Of a stretch of DNA of 5,109 nt, positions 1-5,109 are shown piece by piece. A program made the translations under genes and the position numbers. Position 1 is the first letter of the stretch. Each line of letters begins with the position of its first letter. Where the stretch lies: positions 1 through 5,109 of the forward strand of contig JAFATP010000188.1 of assembly GCA_019243895.1 (NCBI GenBank), read 5' to 3'. The DNA is from Alphaproteobacteria bacterium. GTDB lineage: Bacteria; Pseudomonadota; Alphaproteobacteria; Rickettsiales; SXRF01. The notes below the pieces were generated by a model that made no database searches, was not told the origin of the DNA, and was given only the letters and a program-made list of their open reading frames with translations.

Positions 1-571
1 CATCGGCAGCCACACCACCATCCGCGAGCATGTGACGATGAATCCCGGCACGGAGGGCGGCGGCATGGTCACCAGGGTTGGCGATCACTGCCTGTTCATG
101 GTGGGGAGCCACGTCGCCCACGACTGCCAGCTTGGGGACCATATCATTCTTGCCAATAATGCCACGCTGGCCGGCCATGTCACGGTGGGCGACCATGCCA
201 TCATCGGCGGGTTAAGCGCGGTGCATCAATTCGTGCGCATCGGCCGCCATGCCATCATCGGCGGCATGTCCGGCGTGGAGCATGATGTGATACCCTACGG
301 CTCCGTGATGGGCGAGCGCGCGCATCTTGCGGGATTGAACCTGGTGGGGCTGAAGCGGCGCGGCTTCGAGCGCGAAACCATTCACGCGCTGCGCAACGTT
401 TATAAGACGCTCTTCGAAAGCAGCGAACAGACGCTGGCGGCGCGGGCGGAAGCGCTGATGCGCAGCCACGGCGGCGAACCGGCGGCGGCGGAGATTTTGA
501 ACTTCATCCGCGGCGACAGCAAGCGGCAGCTTTGCGTGCCGAAAGCCGCAAGCGCGGACGATGCCGCCTAA
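1..571 (+). CDS. lpxA: LpxA, UDP-N-acetylglucosamine O-acyltransferase (5'-truncated by window edge)
   Basis: Cytoplasmic enzyme that transfers a 3-hydroxyacyl chain from acyl carrier protein to the 3-OH of UDP-GlcNAc, the first step of lipid A synthesis. The first whole codon is at 2 and 189 residues are visible. The first visible Ile aligns with about residue 86 of the 262-residue E. coli enzyme, so roughly 85 N-terminal residues lie outside the window. Hexapeptide left-handed beta-helix repeats fill the first two thirds. SHVAHDC holds the catalytic His (codon 119-121, E. coli His125). NNATLAGH carries the His144 equivalent and AVHQF the His160/Gln161 pair. The C-terminal helical domain has NLVGLKRRGF, matching the Asn198/Arg204/Arg205 region. 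The GTG at 32 is internal and not the start. The stop overlaps the next gene by 11 nt, suggesting translational coupling. Confidence 0.97.
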   Translation, partial: IGSHTTIREHVTMNPGTEGGGMVTRVGDHCLFMVGSHVAHDCQLGDHIILANNATLAGHVTVGDHAIIGGLSAVHQFVRIGRHAIIGGMSGVEHDVIPYGSVMGERAHLAGLNLVGLKRRGFERETIHALRNVYKTLFESSEQTLAARAEALMRSHGGEPAAAEILNFIRGDSKRQLCVPKAASADDAA

Positions 572-1376
572 GCTCGGCATCATTGCCGGCGGCGGCGCCA
601 TGCCGGGCCAGTTGATCGACGCATGTCGCCAGGAAGGACGGGATTTTTTCATCCTGGGCATCGAGGGCGCTGCTCACGAAGCCCCGTTCGCAGACGTTCC
701 GCACGCGTTTGTGCCGGTAGGAGCCATCGGCACGGCGCTGGCGCTTTTAAAAAAAGCGGAGGTGGAAGAGATCGTGCTGGCCGGGCATATCAAGCGGCCG
801 CCGATGAGCAAGCTGGGGCTGGACGCCACCGGCACGCGGCTGATGGCCAAGCTGGGGCTGAAGCTGTTCGGCGGCGACGATGCGCTGCTGAAAGAGATCG
901 TCCGTTTTCTCGAAAGCGAAGGGTTCCGGGTGGTGGGGACGCAATCAATCGGGCAGGGACTGTTGGCGCCGGAGGGCGTGTACACCGCGATGCAACCGGA
1001 TGCGCGCGCCGAGGAGGATATCGCGCTGGGGTTTCAGGCGGCGCGGGCGGTGGGCGCGCTGGATATCGGTCAGGCGGTGGTGGTGGAAAGCGGTTACGTG
1101 CTGGGGGTGGAAGCGGCGGAAGGCACAGACGCGCTGATTGAGCGCTGCGCTTCCCTGATGCGTGAGCAAAAGCGGGCGGTATTGGTGAAAGCATGCAAGC
1201 CGGGCCAGGACGCCCGCGCCGATCTGCCGAGCATCGGAGAGCAGACGGTGCAAAAAGCGCATGCGGCGGGCTGTCTCGGCATCGCCGTGGAGGCGGGGAA
1301 GGCAGTGCTGATCAACCGCGATGCGCTGGTGCGGCTGGCGGATCAATATGGCCTGTTTGTGACAGGCATTACGTGA
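561..1376 (+). CDS. lpxI: LpxI, UDP-2,3-diacylglucosamine pyrophosphatase
   Basis: Hydrolyses UDP-2,3-diacylglucosamine to lipid X (2,3-diacylglucosamine 1-phosphate) and UMP at the inner face of the cytoplasmic membrane. It is the unrelated replacement for LpxH in alphaproteobacteria and others. At 271 residues it is close to the family size (Caulobacter about 283). Visible family features are the glycine-rich N-terminus GIIAGGGAMPG (6-16), AGHIKRPP (74-81), GGDDALLKEI (104-113), EEDIALGFQAAR (151-162) and the C-terminal signature KPGQDARADLPSIG (213-226). Asp221 in that signature probably corresponds to the catalytic Asp225 of the Caulobacter enzyme; the match is by motif, not by alignment. 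ATG 561 is chosen because the glycine-rich motif needs it. There is no clear Shine-Dalgarno sequence, so the 11-nt overlap with lpxA suggests coupled translation. Confidence 0.95.
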   Translation: MPPKLGIIAGGGAMPGQLIDACRQEGRDFFILGIEGAAHEAPFADVPHAFVPVGAIGTALALLKKAEVEEIVLAGHIKRPPMSKLGLDATGTRLMAKLGLKLFGGDDALLKEIVRFLESEGFRVVGTQSIGQGLLAPEGVYTAMQPDARAEEDIALGFQAARAVGALDIGQAVVVESGYVLGVEAAEGTDALIERCASLMREQKRAVLVKACKPGQDARADLPSIGEQTVQKAHAAGCLGIAVEAGKAVLINRDALVRLADQYGLFVTGIT

Positions 1377-1385
1377 GCGCTTGAA

Positions 1386-2954
1386 ATGGGCATGCCGAAG
1401 CGCACTTGCGGGCTGATTATGGCGGCGGCGTGCGTGGCGCAGGCGCCTTATCTGCTGGTGCCCATGGGCGGCGACGCCGCGGTGCATCTGGTGTGGATCC
1501 ACTGTTTCGCCGGGCAGCTATGGCAGGGGGATCCTTACCCCCGCTGGTGCTTCGACGCGGATGCCGGGCTTGGGTCGCCGGTATTCTTTTTTTATTTTCC
1601 GCTGCCGTATTATCTCACCTCCCTGCTGTATCCCGTTACCTGGCTTGGTGTCAGCATCCAGCAGCTCTATGTGCTTTCCACCTTCGCCGCGACCGTTCTT
1701 TCCGGTATCACCTGCTGGCATTGGCTGCGCGTGCCTGCGGGAGAGCGGTGCGCCCTGGCGGCGGCGATCCTCTATTTGTTCATGCCATATCACCTCGAGC
1801 TGATGTTCTTCCGCCATGCCTTCGCGGAGAACTGGTTTCTGGCGTTCGCGCCGCTGATGTGTCTCCAGGCGCGGCGGCTGGCCTTCGCGCCGCGGCTGAG
1901 TGCTGCGCGCGTTGCTGGCATGGCGGCGGCGATTACCGTGTGTTTGCTGTGCCACGTGCAGGCCACCGTCGGAATGCTGATCGGCATCAGCATCTATATG
2001 CTGGCGACAGCGCGCCGTTCTACTCCGCTCATCTCGATGGGAGCGGCGGCGGTCATTGCGGCGGCGGCGTGCAGTTTTTATCTGTGGCCGGCGTGGCGCT
2101 ATCTGCCGTTCGTCGATCCGGGCGCCAACACGCTTTCGCCCTGGGCCAATGGCACAGTGAGCCTGACGCATTTCGGTCATGTCCAGCTGCGGGTGCTGAT
2201 CGGCGCGATAATAACGGCCATTGGCATTGCAACAATAAGCGTGCTGGCGGCGGCGCGGAGGCAACGGTTGACGGATGCGGCGGTAAGGCGCGAATGCATC
2301 GCCTGGGCGCTGGCGGCGGCGGCGGCGCTTTTCCTCATGCTGCCTCTCAGCGCGCGCATATGGGCGATGATCAATGCCGCCGGGCCGCTGGCCTTTCCCT
2401 GGCGCATGCAGAGCGTGATGATGATGGCGCTCGCCTACCTGTGCGCCGTCTACATGCGTTTCCTGCCCAGCGCGCGGGCTCAGAAAACCGGGAGCGCCGA
2501 TTATGCCGTCCTGCTTGGGTTTCTTCTTTTTTTTGCATTTTTCGTGGTACAATCGCGGGATGTTTCGCATGACGAGGCGTTTAACCGGCTGATTGAGGCG
2601 CGGTACGTGCGCCCCAACGAATATCGCACCCGTTGGACGCCGCCCGAATATGCCGGGCAGGAAGCCTATGAATATGTGCTGGCGCAGCAGCGGTCGCGCG
2701 GGCAGCAGGCGCTGGCCGATGTGGTGGAAGGGAAGGCGGAGGTGACGGTGATGCAATGGTCGTGGCGGGGAATTGCGTTGAAAGTCCATGCGCAGACACA
2801 GGCGGTGATCCGGCTGCGCCACCGTTTCTTTCCGAACTGGCAGGCCGGATATGATCACCATGCGGCGGATCTGCAGCCGGAAACAGGCAGCGGATGGATG
2901 AAGGTCGCAGTGCCGCCCGGTGATTACGTGCTTACCATCAAAAGGACACTTTGA
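1386..2954 (+). CDS. Polytopic membrane protein, GT-C / PTPS-related (YfhO-like) family, possible envelope glycosyltransferase
   Basis: 522 residues with about 11-12 hydrophobic segments up to residue 388, then a soluble C-terminal part (389-522), probably periplasmic. The first loop has the pattern GGDxxxH (28-34), then GDPYPRW (48-54), then DAGLGSPVFFFYFPLPYY (59-76). A later segment reads PYHLELMFFRHAFAENW (134-150). These resemble the membrane family labelled '6-pyruvoyl-tetrahydropterin synthase-related', a misleading name, and polyprenyl-phosphate-sugar-dependent GT-C transferases, where an acidic residue in loop 1 is catalytic. Asp30 is the candidate here. The tail FFPNWQAGYD...VAVPPGDYVL resembles the beta-rich end of YfhO-type proteins. 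The gene starts 9 nt after lpxI behind only a weak GTGAG, and ends 1 nt before lpxB. A second in-frame ATG at 1392 is possible. The coding call is firm; glycosyltransferase activity and substrate are inference. Confidence 0.88.
   Translation: MGMPKRTCGLIMAAACVAQAPYLLVPMGGDAAVHLVWIHCFAGQLWQGDPYPRWCFDADAGLGSPVFFFYFPLPYYLTSLLYPVTWLGVSIQQLYVLSTFAATVLSGITCWHWLRVPAGERCALAAAILYLFMPYHLELMFFRHAFAENWFLAFAPLMCLQARRLAFAPRLSAARVAGMAAAITVCLLCHVQATVGMLIGISIYMLATARRSTPLISMGAAAVIAAAACSFYLWPAWRYLPFVDPGANTLSPWANGTVSLTHFGHVQLRVLIGAIITAIGIATISVLAAARRQRLTDAAVRRECIAWALAAAAALFLMLPLSARIWAMINAAGPLAFPWRMQSVMMMALAYLCAVYMRFLPSARAQKTGSADYAVLLGFLLFFAFFVVQSRDVSHDEAFNRLIEARYVRPNEYRTRWTPPEYAGQEAYEYVLAQQRSRGQQALADVVEGKAEVTVMQWSWRGIALKVHAQTQAVIRLRHRFFPNWQAGYDHHAADLQPETGSGWMKVAVPPGDYVLTIKRTL
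2545..2553 (+). promoter_or_regulatory. Possible internal extended -10 promoter upstream of lpxB
   Basis: TGGTACAAT is an extended -10 element (TGn plus TACAAT, 5 of 6 to consensus). It follows a T-rich stretch (2519-2542) that is unusually AT-rich for this gene. No good -35 is found at 16-18 nt; TTGCAT at 2533 is too close. A start near 2560 would give lpxB its own transcript with about 400 nt of leader. The T-richness is also explained by a Phe-rich membrane segment, so this may be chance. Confidence 0.25.
2940..2946 (+). promoter_or_regulatory. Ribosome binding site of lpxB
   Basis: AAAAGGA lies inside the last codons of the preceding membrane-protein gene, with 9 nt between AGGA and the ATG at 2956. 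It supports that ATG over the upstream in-frame GTG at 2920, which would give a 12-residue extension not expected in LpxB. Confidence 0.7.
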
Positions 2955-2955
2955 T

Positions 2956-4107
2956 ATGGCGCTTCATTGTTATCTGGTGGCGGGGGAAGCCTCCGGCGAT
3001 GCGCTGGGGGCCGGGCTGATGGCGGCGCTGAAGGCGCAAACCGCGGGCGATGTGCGGTTCTCCGGCGTGGGCGGCGAAAAAATGGAGGCGGAAGGGCTGG
3101 CAAGCCTTTTCCCTTATCACGAACTCTCCCTGATGGGATTTGTGGAGATCGTGCCGCATTTGATCACCTTGCACGCCCGCATCAATCTGGTGGCGGAGGA
3201 TATCATCGCCAAGCAGCCGGACGTGGTGGTGACCATCGATTCGCCGGGATTCAATTTCCGCCTCGCCGACCGTCTGCGAAAATCCGGCAGCGTGCATGCC
3301 AGGCTGGTGCATTACGTGGCGCCGACCGTGTGGGCCTATAAGCCCGAGCGCGCCGCCCGCTGCGCGCAGCTTTTCGACCACCTGCTCTGCCTTTTGCCGT
3401 TCGAACCTCCTTATTTCGAGGCGGAAGGGCTGGCGGCCACTTTCGTCGGCCATCCGGTAGCCTATCAGGCGAAGGGAGATGGCCGGGCCTTTCGCGAAAA
3501 ATATCAGATGTCCGCGGAGACGCCGCTACTGGCGCTGCTGCCGGGAAGCCGGGAAGGCGAAATCCGCCGTCATATGCCGATCTTCGCGCCGGCCATCGTA
3601 AAGCTAGCGGAAACGCATCCGGGGCTTGCCATCGCCGCGCCGGTGCACCAGCGGCTGCTGCCGATGCTGGCGAAGTTTTTTAAGGGCTGCCCGCTGCGGG
3701 CGGTGGTGGTAAGCGACGATCAAGACAGGCGCGGCGCGCTGGCCGCAAGCACCATCGCGCTGGCCAAGTCCGGCACGGTGTCTCTGGAAGTAGCGCAGGC
3801 GGGAGTTCCGCAGATCGTGGCTTACCGCGCTCATCCCGTTAGCGCCTGGGTGTTGCGGCGAATGATCAACATTCCCCAGGTGAATCTGATTAATATTATG
3901 GCGGGCGAAGAGGTTATCCCTGAATTATTGCAGGAGGACTGCACCTCTTCCGCCTTGGCGGAGGCGCTGGAGGCGTTAATGAACGACCCGCAAGCCGCGG
4001 CGCACCAGGTGGAGATAGCTTCGGCACAGCTGGAAAAGCTGCGGATTCCCGGGGATGATCCCGCTACGCGCGCGGCAAAGGTCGTGTTGAATCTGCCAAA
4101 AGGATGA
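2956..4107 (+). CDS. lpxB: LpxB, lipid-A-disaccharide synthase (GT19)
   Basis: Peripheral membrane glycosyltransferase that joins UDP-2,3-diacylglucosamine to lipid X, giving the beta-1,6 disaccharide backbone of lipid A. It has 383 residues, against 382 in E. coli. Motifs in order: LVAGEASGDALGAGL (7-21), SLMGFVEIV (58-66), TIDSPGFNF (93-101), HYVAPTVWAYKPER (119-132), LLPFE (146-150), FVGHPVA (163-169), LLPGSREGEI (194-203), KSGTVSLE and the C-terminal VNLINIMAGEEVIPELLQE. Asp95 matches the catalytic Asp98 of E. coli and Arg199 matches Arg201. ATG 2956 is chosen over an in-frame GTG at 2920: it has a good ribosome site, sits 1 nt after the preceding stop, and gives the normal family N-terminus. 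Its substrates come from the LpxA and LpxI branch upstream. No terminator hairpin is visible after its stop. Confidence 0.98.
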   Translation: MALHCYLVAGEASGDALGAGLMAALKAQTAGDVRFSGVGGEKMEAEGLASLFPYHELSLMGFVEIVPHLITLHARINLVAEDIIAKQPDVVVTIDSPGFNFRLADRLRKSGSVHARLVHYVAPTVWAYKPERAARCAQLFDHLLCLLPFEPPYFEAEGLAATFVGHPVAYQAKGDGRAFREKYQMSAETPLLALLPGSREGEIRRHMPIFAPAIVKLAETHPGLAIAAPVHQRLLPMLAKFFKGCPLRAVVVSDDQDRRGALAASTIALAKSGTVSLEVAQAGVPQIVAYRAHPVSAWVLRRMINIPQVNLINIMAGEEVIPELLQEDCTSSALAEALEALMNDPQAAAHQVEIASAQLEKLRIPGDDPATRAAKVVLNLPKG

Positions 4108-4143
4108 ATTCATGGAATTGTCATATATCTTAATATCTCGAAA

Positions 4144-4152
4144 TGTTATGAT
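4144..4152 (+). promoter_or_regulatory. Extended -10 promoter for the glycine-zipper protein gene
   Basis: TGTTATGAT combines a TGn extension with TATGAT (5 of 6 to the -10 consensus) inside an AT-rich gap of 74 nt between lpxB and the next start. The -35 position (4124-4129, TATATC) is poor; a TTGTCA at 4118 lies too far away (23 nt). The predicted start near 4159 leaves a leader of about 22 nt that contains the ribosome site. Two copies of ATATCT (4125-4130 and 4133-4138), 8 nt apart, precede it and could be a binding site or chance. Confidence 0.45.
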
Positions 4153-4171
4153 GCGCCATAAACGATAATGT

Positions 4172-4175
4172 GAGG
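4172..4175 (+). promoter_or_regulatory. Ribosome binding site deciding the start at 4182
   Basis: GAGG followed by a 6-nt spacer (CAACAT) precedes ATG 4182. An in-frame GTG at 4170 overlaps this site and has no ribosome site of its own, so the shorter protein starting MANPSYR is preferred. Confidence 0.65.
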
Positions 4176-4181
4176 CAACAT

Positions 4182-4772
4182 ATGGCAAATCCTTCTTACC
4201 GTGTACCAAGCACAGATGCTCCCACCTTCTGGAATCGAGACACGGCCTTCGGCGCGGCGATCGGCTCGCTGATTGCTTCTCCGTTCATTGGCGGCCCGGT
4301 TGGTGGATTAATTGGCGGCATGATCGGTAAAAGCCGCATGGAAAATGAAGCGGAGAATGGCAAGATCGTCAGTGAACCAACGTTCTGGAATAAGGCGGTA
4401 GCCGTCGGGGCGGTGCTCGGCTCAATCGCCCTCAGCGTTGTGGCAGGGGCGGCCGCCCTGGCAATGCACTTGGATCCTGCTTCAGCCTATTTGTTAATGG
4501 GGCTGGGTAGTGGGGCTGGATTGGTGGCGGGGGGCGTTATCGGCGGCAATCAGGATAAGGCCCGCCAGGAAAAAGAATATGCCGATGCGCAAGCGTATGT
4601 CGCGGCGCACGGGGAATACCGCGGACGCGGGCAGGGATTGCAGCCGGAACAGCCGCGCGCCTTCACGCTGACGCCGCAGGAAGCGAAAGCGCTTTCCACT
4701 CGCCTGGACACCGAGCGCCCTGCGCATGCTGACCGCGCGCAAACGACCGGCGTTTCCTCGCCGCAGCCCTAA
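4182..4772 (+). CDS. Unrecognised 196-residue membrane protein with duplicated PTFWN box and glycine zippers
   Basis: I do not recognise this protein. There is no signal peptide; a hydrophilic N-terminus of about 20 residues leads to a PTFWN box (14-18) and a hydrophobic region (22-49). That region has a perfect zipper with Gly at 37, 41, 45 and 49. After a charged linker (50-64) the PTFWN box recurs (66-70), followed by hydrophobic segments at about 72-96 and 102-123. The last segment has a second zipper at Gly 109, 113, 117 and 121. The tail (124-196) is hydrophilic, rich in Gln, Ala, Glu and Arg, and probably flexible. Glycine zippers pack membrane helices in channels, pores and envelope proteins. 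The gene has its own promoter candidate and so is probably not part of the lpx unit. It converges with the NDUFS4-like gene, overlapping it by 4 nt. The reading frame is well supported; the function is unknown. Confidence 0.82.
   Translation: MANPSYRVPSTDAPTFWNRDTAFGAAIGSLIASPFIGGPVGGLIGGMIGKSRMENEAENGKIVSEPTFWNKAVAVGAVLGSIALSVVAGAAALAMHLDPASAYLLMGLGSGAGLVAGGVIGGNQDKARQEKEYADAQAYVAAHGEYRGRGQGLQPEQPRAFTLTPQEAKALSTRLDTERPAHADRAQTTGVSSPQP
4212..4430 (+). repeat. Diverged internal duplication within the glycine-zipper protein
   Basis: Codons 11-31 (4212-4274) and 63-83 (4368-4430) encode aligned units of the form PTFWNxxxAxGAxxGS, with ten identical positions in 21 and no gaps, offset by 52 residues. 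At DNA level TTCTGGAAT is shared, but most other codons differ, so this is an old duplication kept at protein level. Confidence 0.7.
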
Positions 4773-4779
4773 GCGGGCT
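4748..4779. terminator. Two small hairpins at the convergent gene ends, weak terminator candidate
   Basis: CGGCG/CGCCG (4748-4752 with 4759-4763, 6-nt loop) and AGCCC/GGGCT (4765-4769 with 4775-4779, 5-nt loop) sit back to back across the interlocked stop codons. Both stems are perfect but only 5 bp, and neither strand has a following T tract, so intrinsic termination is doubtful. Part of the region is coding on each strand. Confidence 0.25.
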
Positions 4780-5065
4780 TCTGATAGCGGAAATTATCGG
4801 CGTAGGTTTTTTTCACCTGCCGCCGCACATGCGGCTCGAAAAGCTCGAACTCGATGCCGTTGGCCTTGGCGTAAGCCACCGCCTCTTCCTTGGTGGCAAA
4901 GCGTAAAACAAGCTGGCGCGTCATATCGCGCATGCCGGTCCAGCCCATGAGGCCGTCGATGAAATAAGGCTGGTCGGGCGCGAATTCCAATATCCAGCGT
5001 TTCATCCCCGCCTTGCCGGATTGCATGGCCGTTTTATCCGGCCGGTAAATGCGTGCTTTGGGCAT
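4769..5065 (-). CDS. NDUFS4-like accessory subunit of respiratory complex I
   Basis: Small soluble subunit that binds the peripheral arm of NADH:ubiquinone oxidoreductase, near the NADH-oxidising module in the mitochondrial enzyme. It has 98 residues from ATG 5065. The family pattern is clear through the whole protein: ARIYRPDKTAMQSG (4-17), W.LEF (24-28), LMGWTGMRD (39-47), LRFATKEEAVAYAKANG (54-70) and the end YADNFRY. It matches the core of human NDUFS4 (NMQSG, KKW.MEF, PLMGW, STKEDAV, YGANF). No mitochondrial targeting region is present, as expected in a bacterium. It stands apart from any nuo genes, as is common in alphaproteobacteria. A TTG at 5071 is an alternative start (adds Met-Cys) with GGTGAG 6 nt upstream; ATG is preferred because the family begins just before the ARIYRP motif. 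Confidence 0.94.
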   Translation of the reverse strand: MPKARIYRPDKTAMQSGKAGMKRWILEFAPDQPYFIDGLMGWTGMRDMTRQLVLRFATKEEAVAYAKANGIEFELFEPHVRRQVKKTYADNFRYQKPA

Positions 5066-5071
5066 ACACAA

Positions 5072-5100
5072 TCTATACTCACCAGCGCGAGCAATTGCAA
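5072..5100 (-). promoter_or_regulatory. Promoter candidate for the NDUFS4-like gene
   Basis: On the minus strand TTGCAA (5100-5095) and TATAGA (5077-5072) are separated by exactly 17 nt; each matches 4 of 6 consensus bases. The expected start, about 7 nt after the -10, falls on or next to the A of ATG 5065. A GCAATTGC palindrome (5091-5098) overlaps the -35. Confidence 0.4.
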
Positions 5101-5109
5101 CTAGGCTGC

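Noticed and set aside
32..34. GTG at 32 as the start of lpxA
   Set aside because: The frame is open to the window edge and the upstream codons encode IGSHTTIREH, which aligns with internal LpxA sequence, so the gene is truncated by the window.
2312..2326. Five GGC units in the membrane-protein gene as a microsatellite
   Set aside because: It encodes an Ala run in a membrane helix. Trinucleotide slippage would keep the frame, and such runs are expected in GC-rich Ala-rich coding DNA.
1406..2572. 388-residue open frame on the plus strand in another frame of the same gene
   Set aside because: The composition is Gly/Arg/Ala-rich low-order sequence with no family motif, while the 1386-2954 frame encodes a coherent polytopic protein.
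1518..2861. 447-residue open frame on the minus strand opposite the membrane-protein gene
   Set aside because: Its translation is rich in Arg, His, Pro and Gln with no domain or membrane pattern. It lies wholly opposite a gene with clear membrane-protein features, so it is a codon-bias shadow.
2920..2955. GTG at 2920 as an upstream start of lpxB
   Set aside because: It would add 12 residues not expected in LpxB and overlaps the previous gene. The ATG at 2956 has an AAAAGGA site at proper spacing.
4104..4113. ATGAATTCAT palindrome at the end of lpxB as a terminator or operator
   Set aside because: It is a 10-nt palindrome with no loop, too short for a stable hairpin and partly the lpxB stop codon, with no supporting second site.
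4726..4950. 74-residue plus-strand frame over the NDUFS4-like gene
   Set aside because: It has an Arg/Pro-rich translation without motifs and lies opposite a well-recognised gene.

Overview
The window looks like chromosomal DNA from a GC-rich Gram-negative bacterium, most likely an alphaproteobacterium. Two things point there. The lipid A genes use LpxI rather than LpxH for UDP-diacylglucosamine hydrolysis. A stand-alone gene encodes an NDUFS4-like complex I accessory subunit, a protein typical of alphaproteobacteria and mitochondria. No phage, IS, CRISPR, tRNA or rRNA signal was seen.

Positions 1-4107 (+ strand) form one tight transcription unit: the 3' two thirds of lpxA, then lpxI, a 522-residue polytopic membrane protein, and lpxB. 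The junctions are an 11-nt overlap, a 9-nt gap and a 1-nt gap. LpxA (first acylation), LpxI (release of lipid X from UDP-2,3-diacylglucosamine) and LpxB (joining lipid X to UDP-2,3-diacylglucosamine) are three enzymes of the Raetz pathway. In the usual alphaproteobacterial order lpxI and lpxB are neighbours. Here they are separated by a protein that looks like a GT-C-fold or 'PTPS-related' membrane protein with a YfhO-like C-terminal domain. This is the most interesting part of the window, because its position suggests a role in lipid A, LPS or another envelope glycan.

Positions 4108-4181 form a short AT-rich gap with a good extended -10 promoter candidate. It leads to a 196-residue protein (4182-4772, +) that I do not recognise. 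That protein has an internal duplication (two PTFWN boxes 52 residues apart) and two runs of GxxxG glycine zippers.

Positions 4769-5065 (- strand) encode the NDUFS4-like subunit, convergent with the previous gene. The stop codons interlock in a 4-nt CTAA. Its promoter candidate would place the transcript start at or very near the ATG, so a leaderless mRNA is possible. The rest of the window, to 5109, holds only this promoter region.

Assignments of lpxA, lpxI, lpxB and the NDUFS4 homologue rest on family motifs recalled from known proteins. The functions of the other two genes are inference or unknown.
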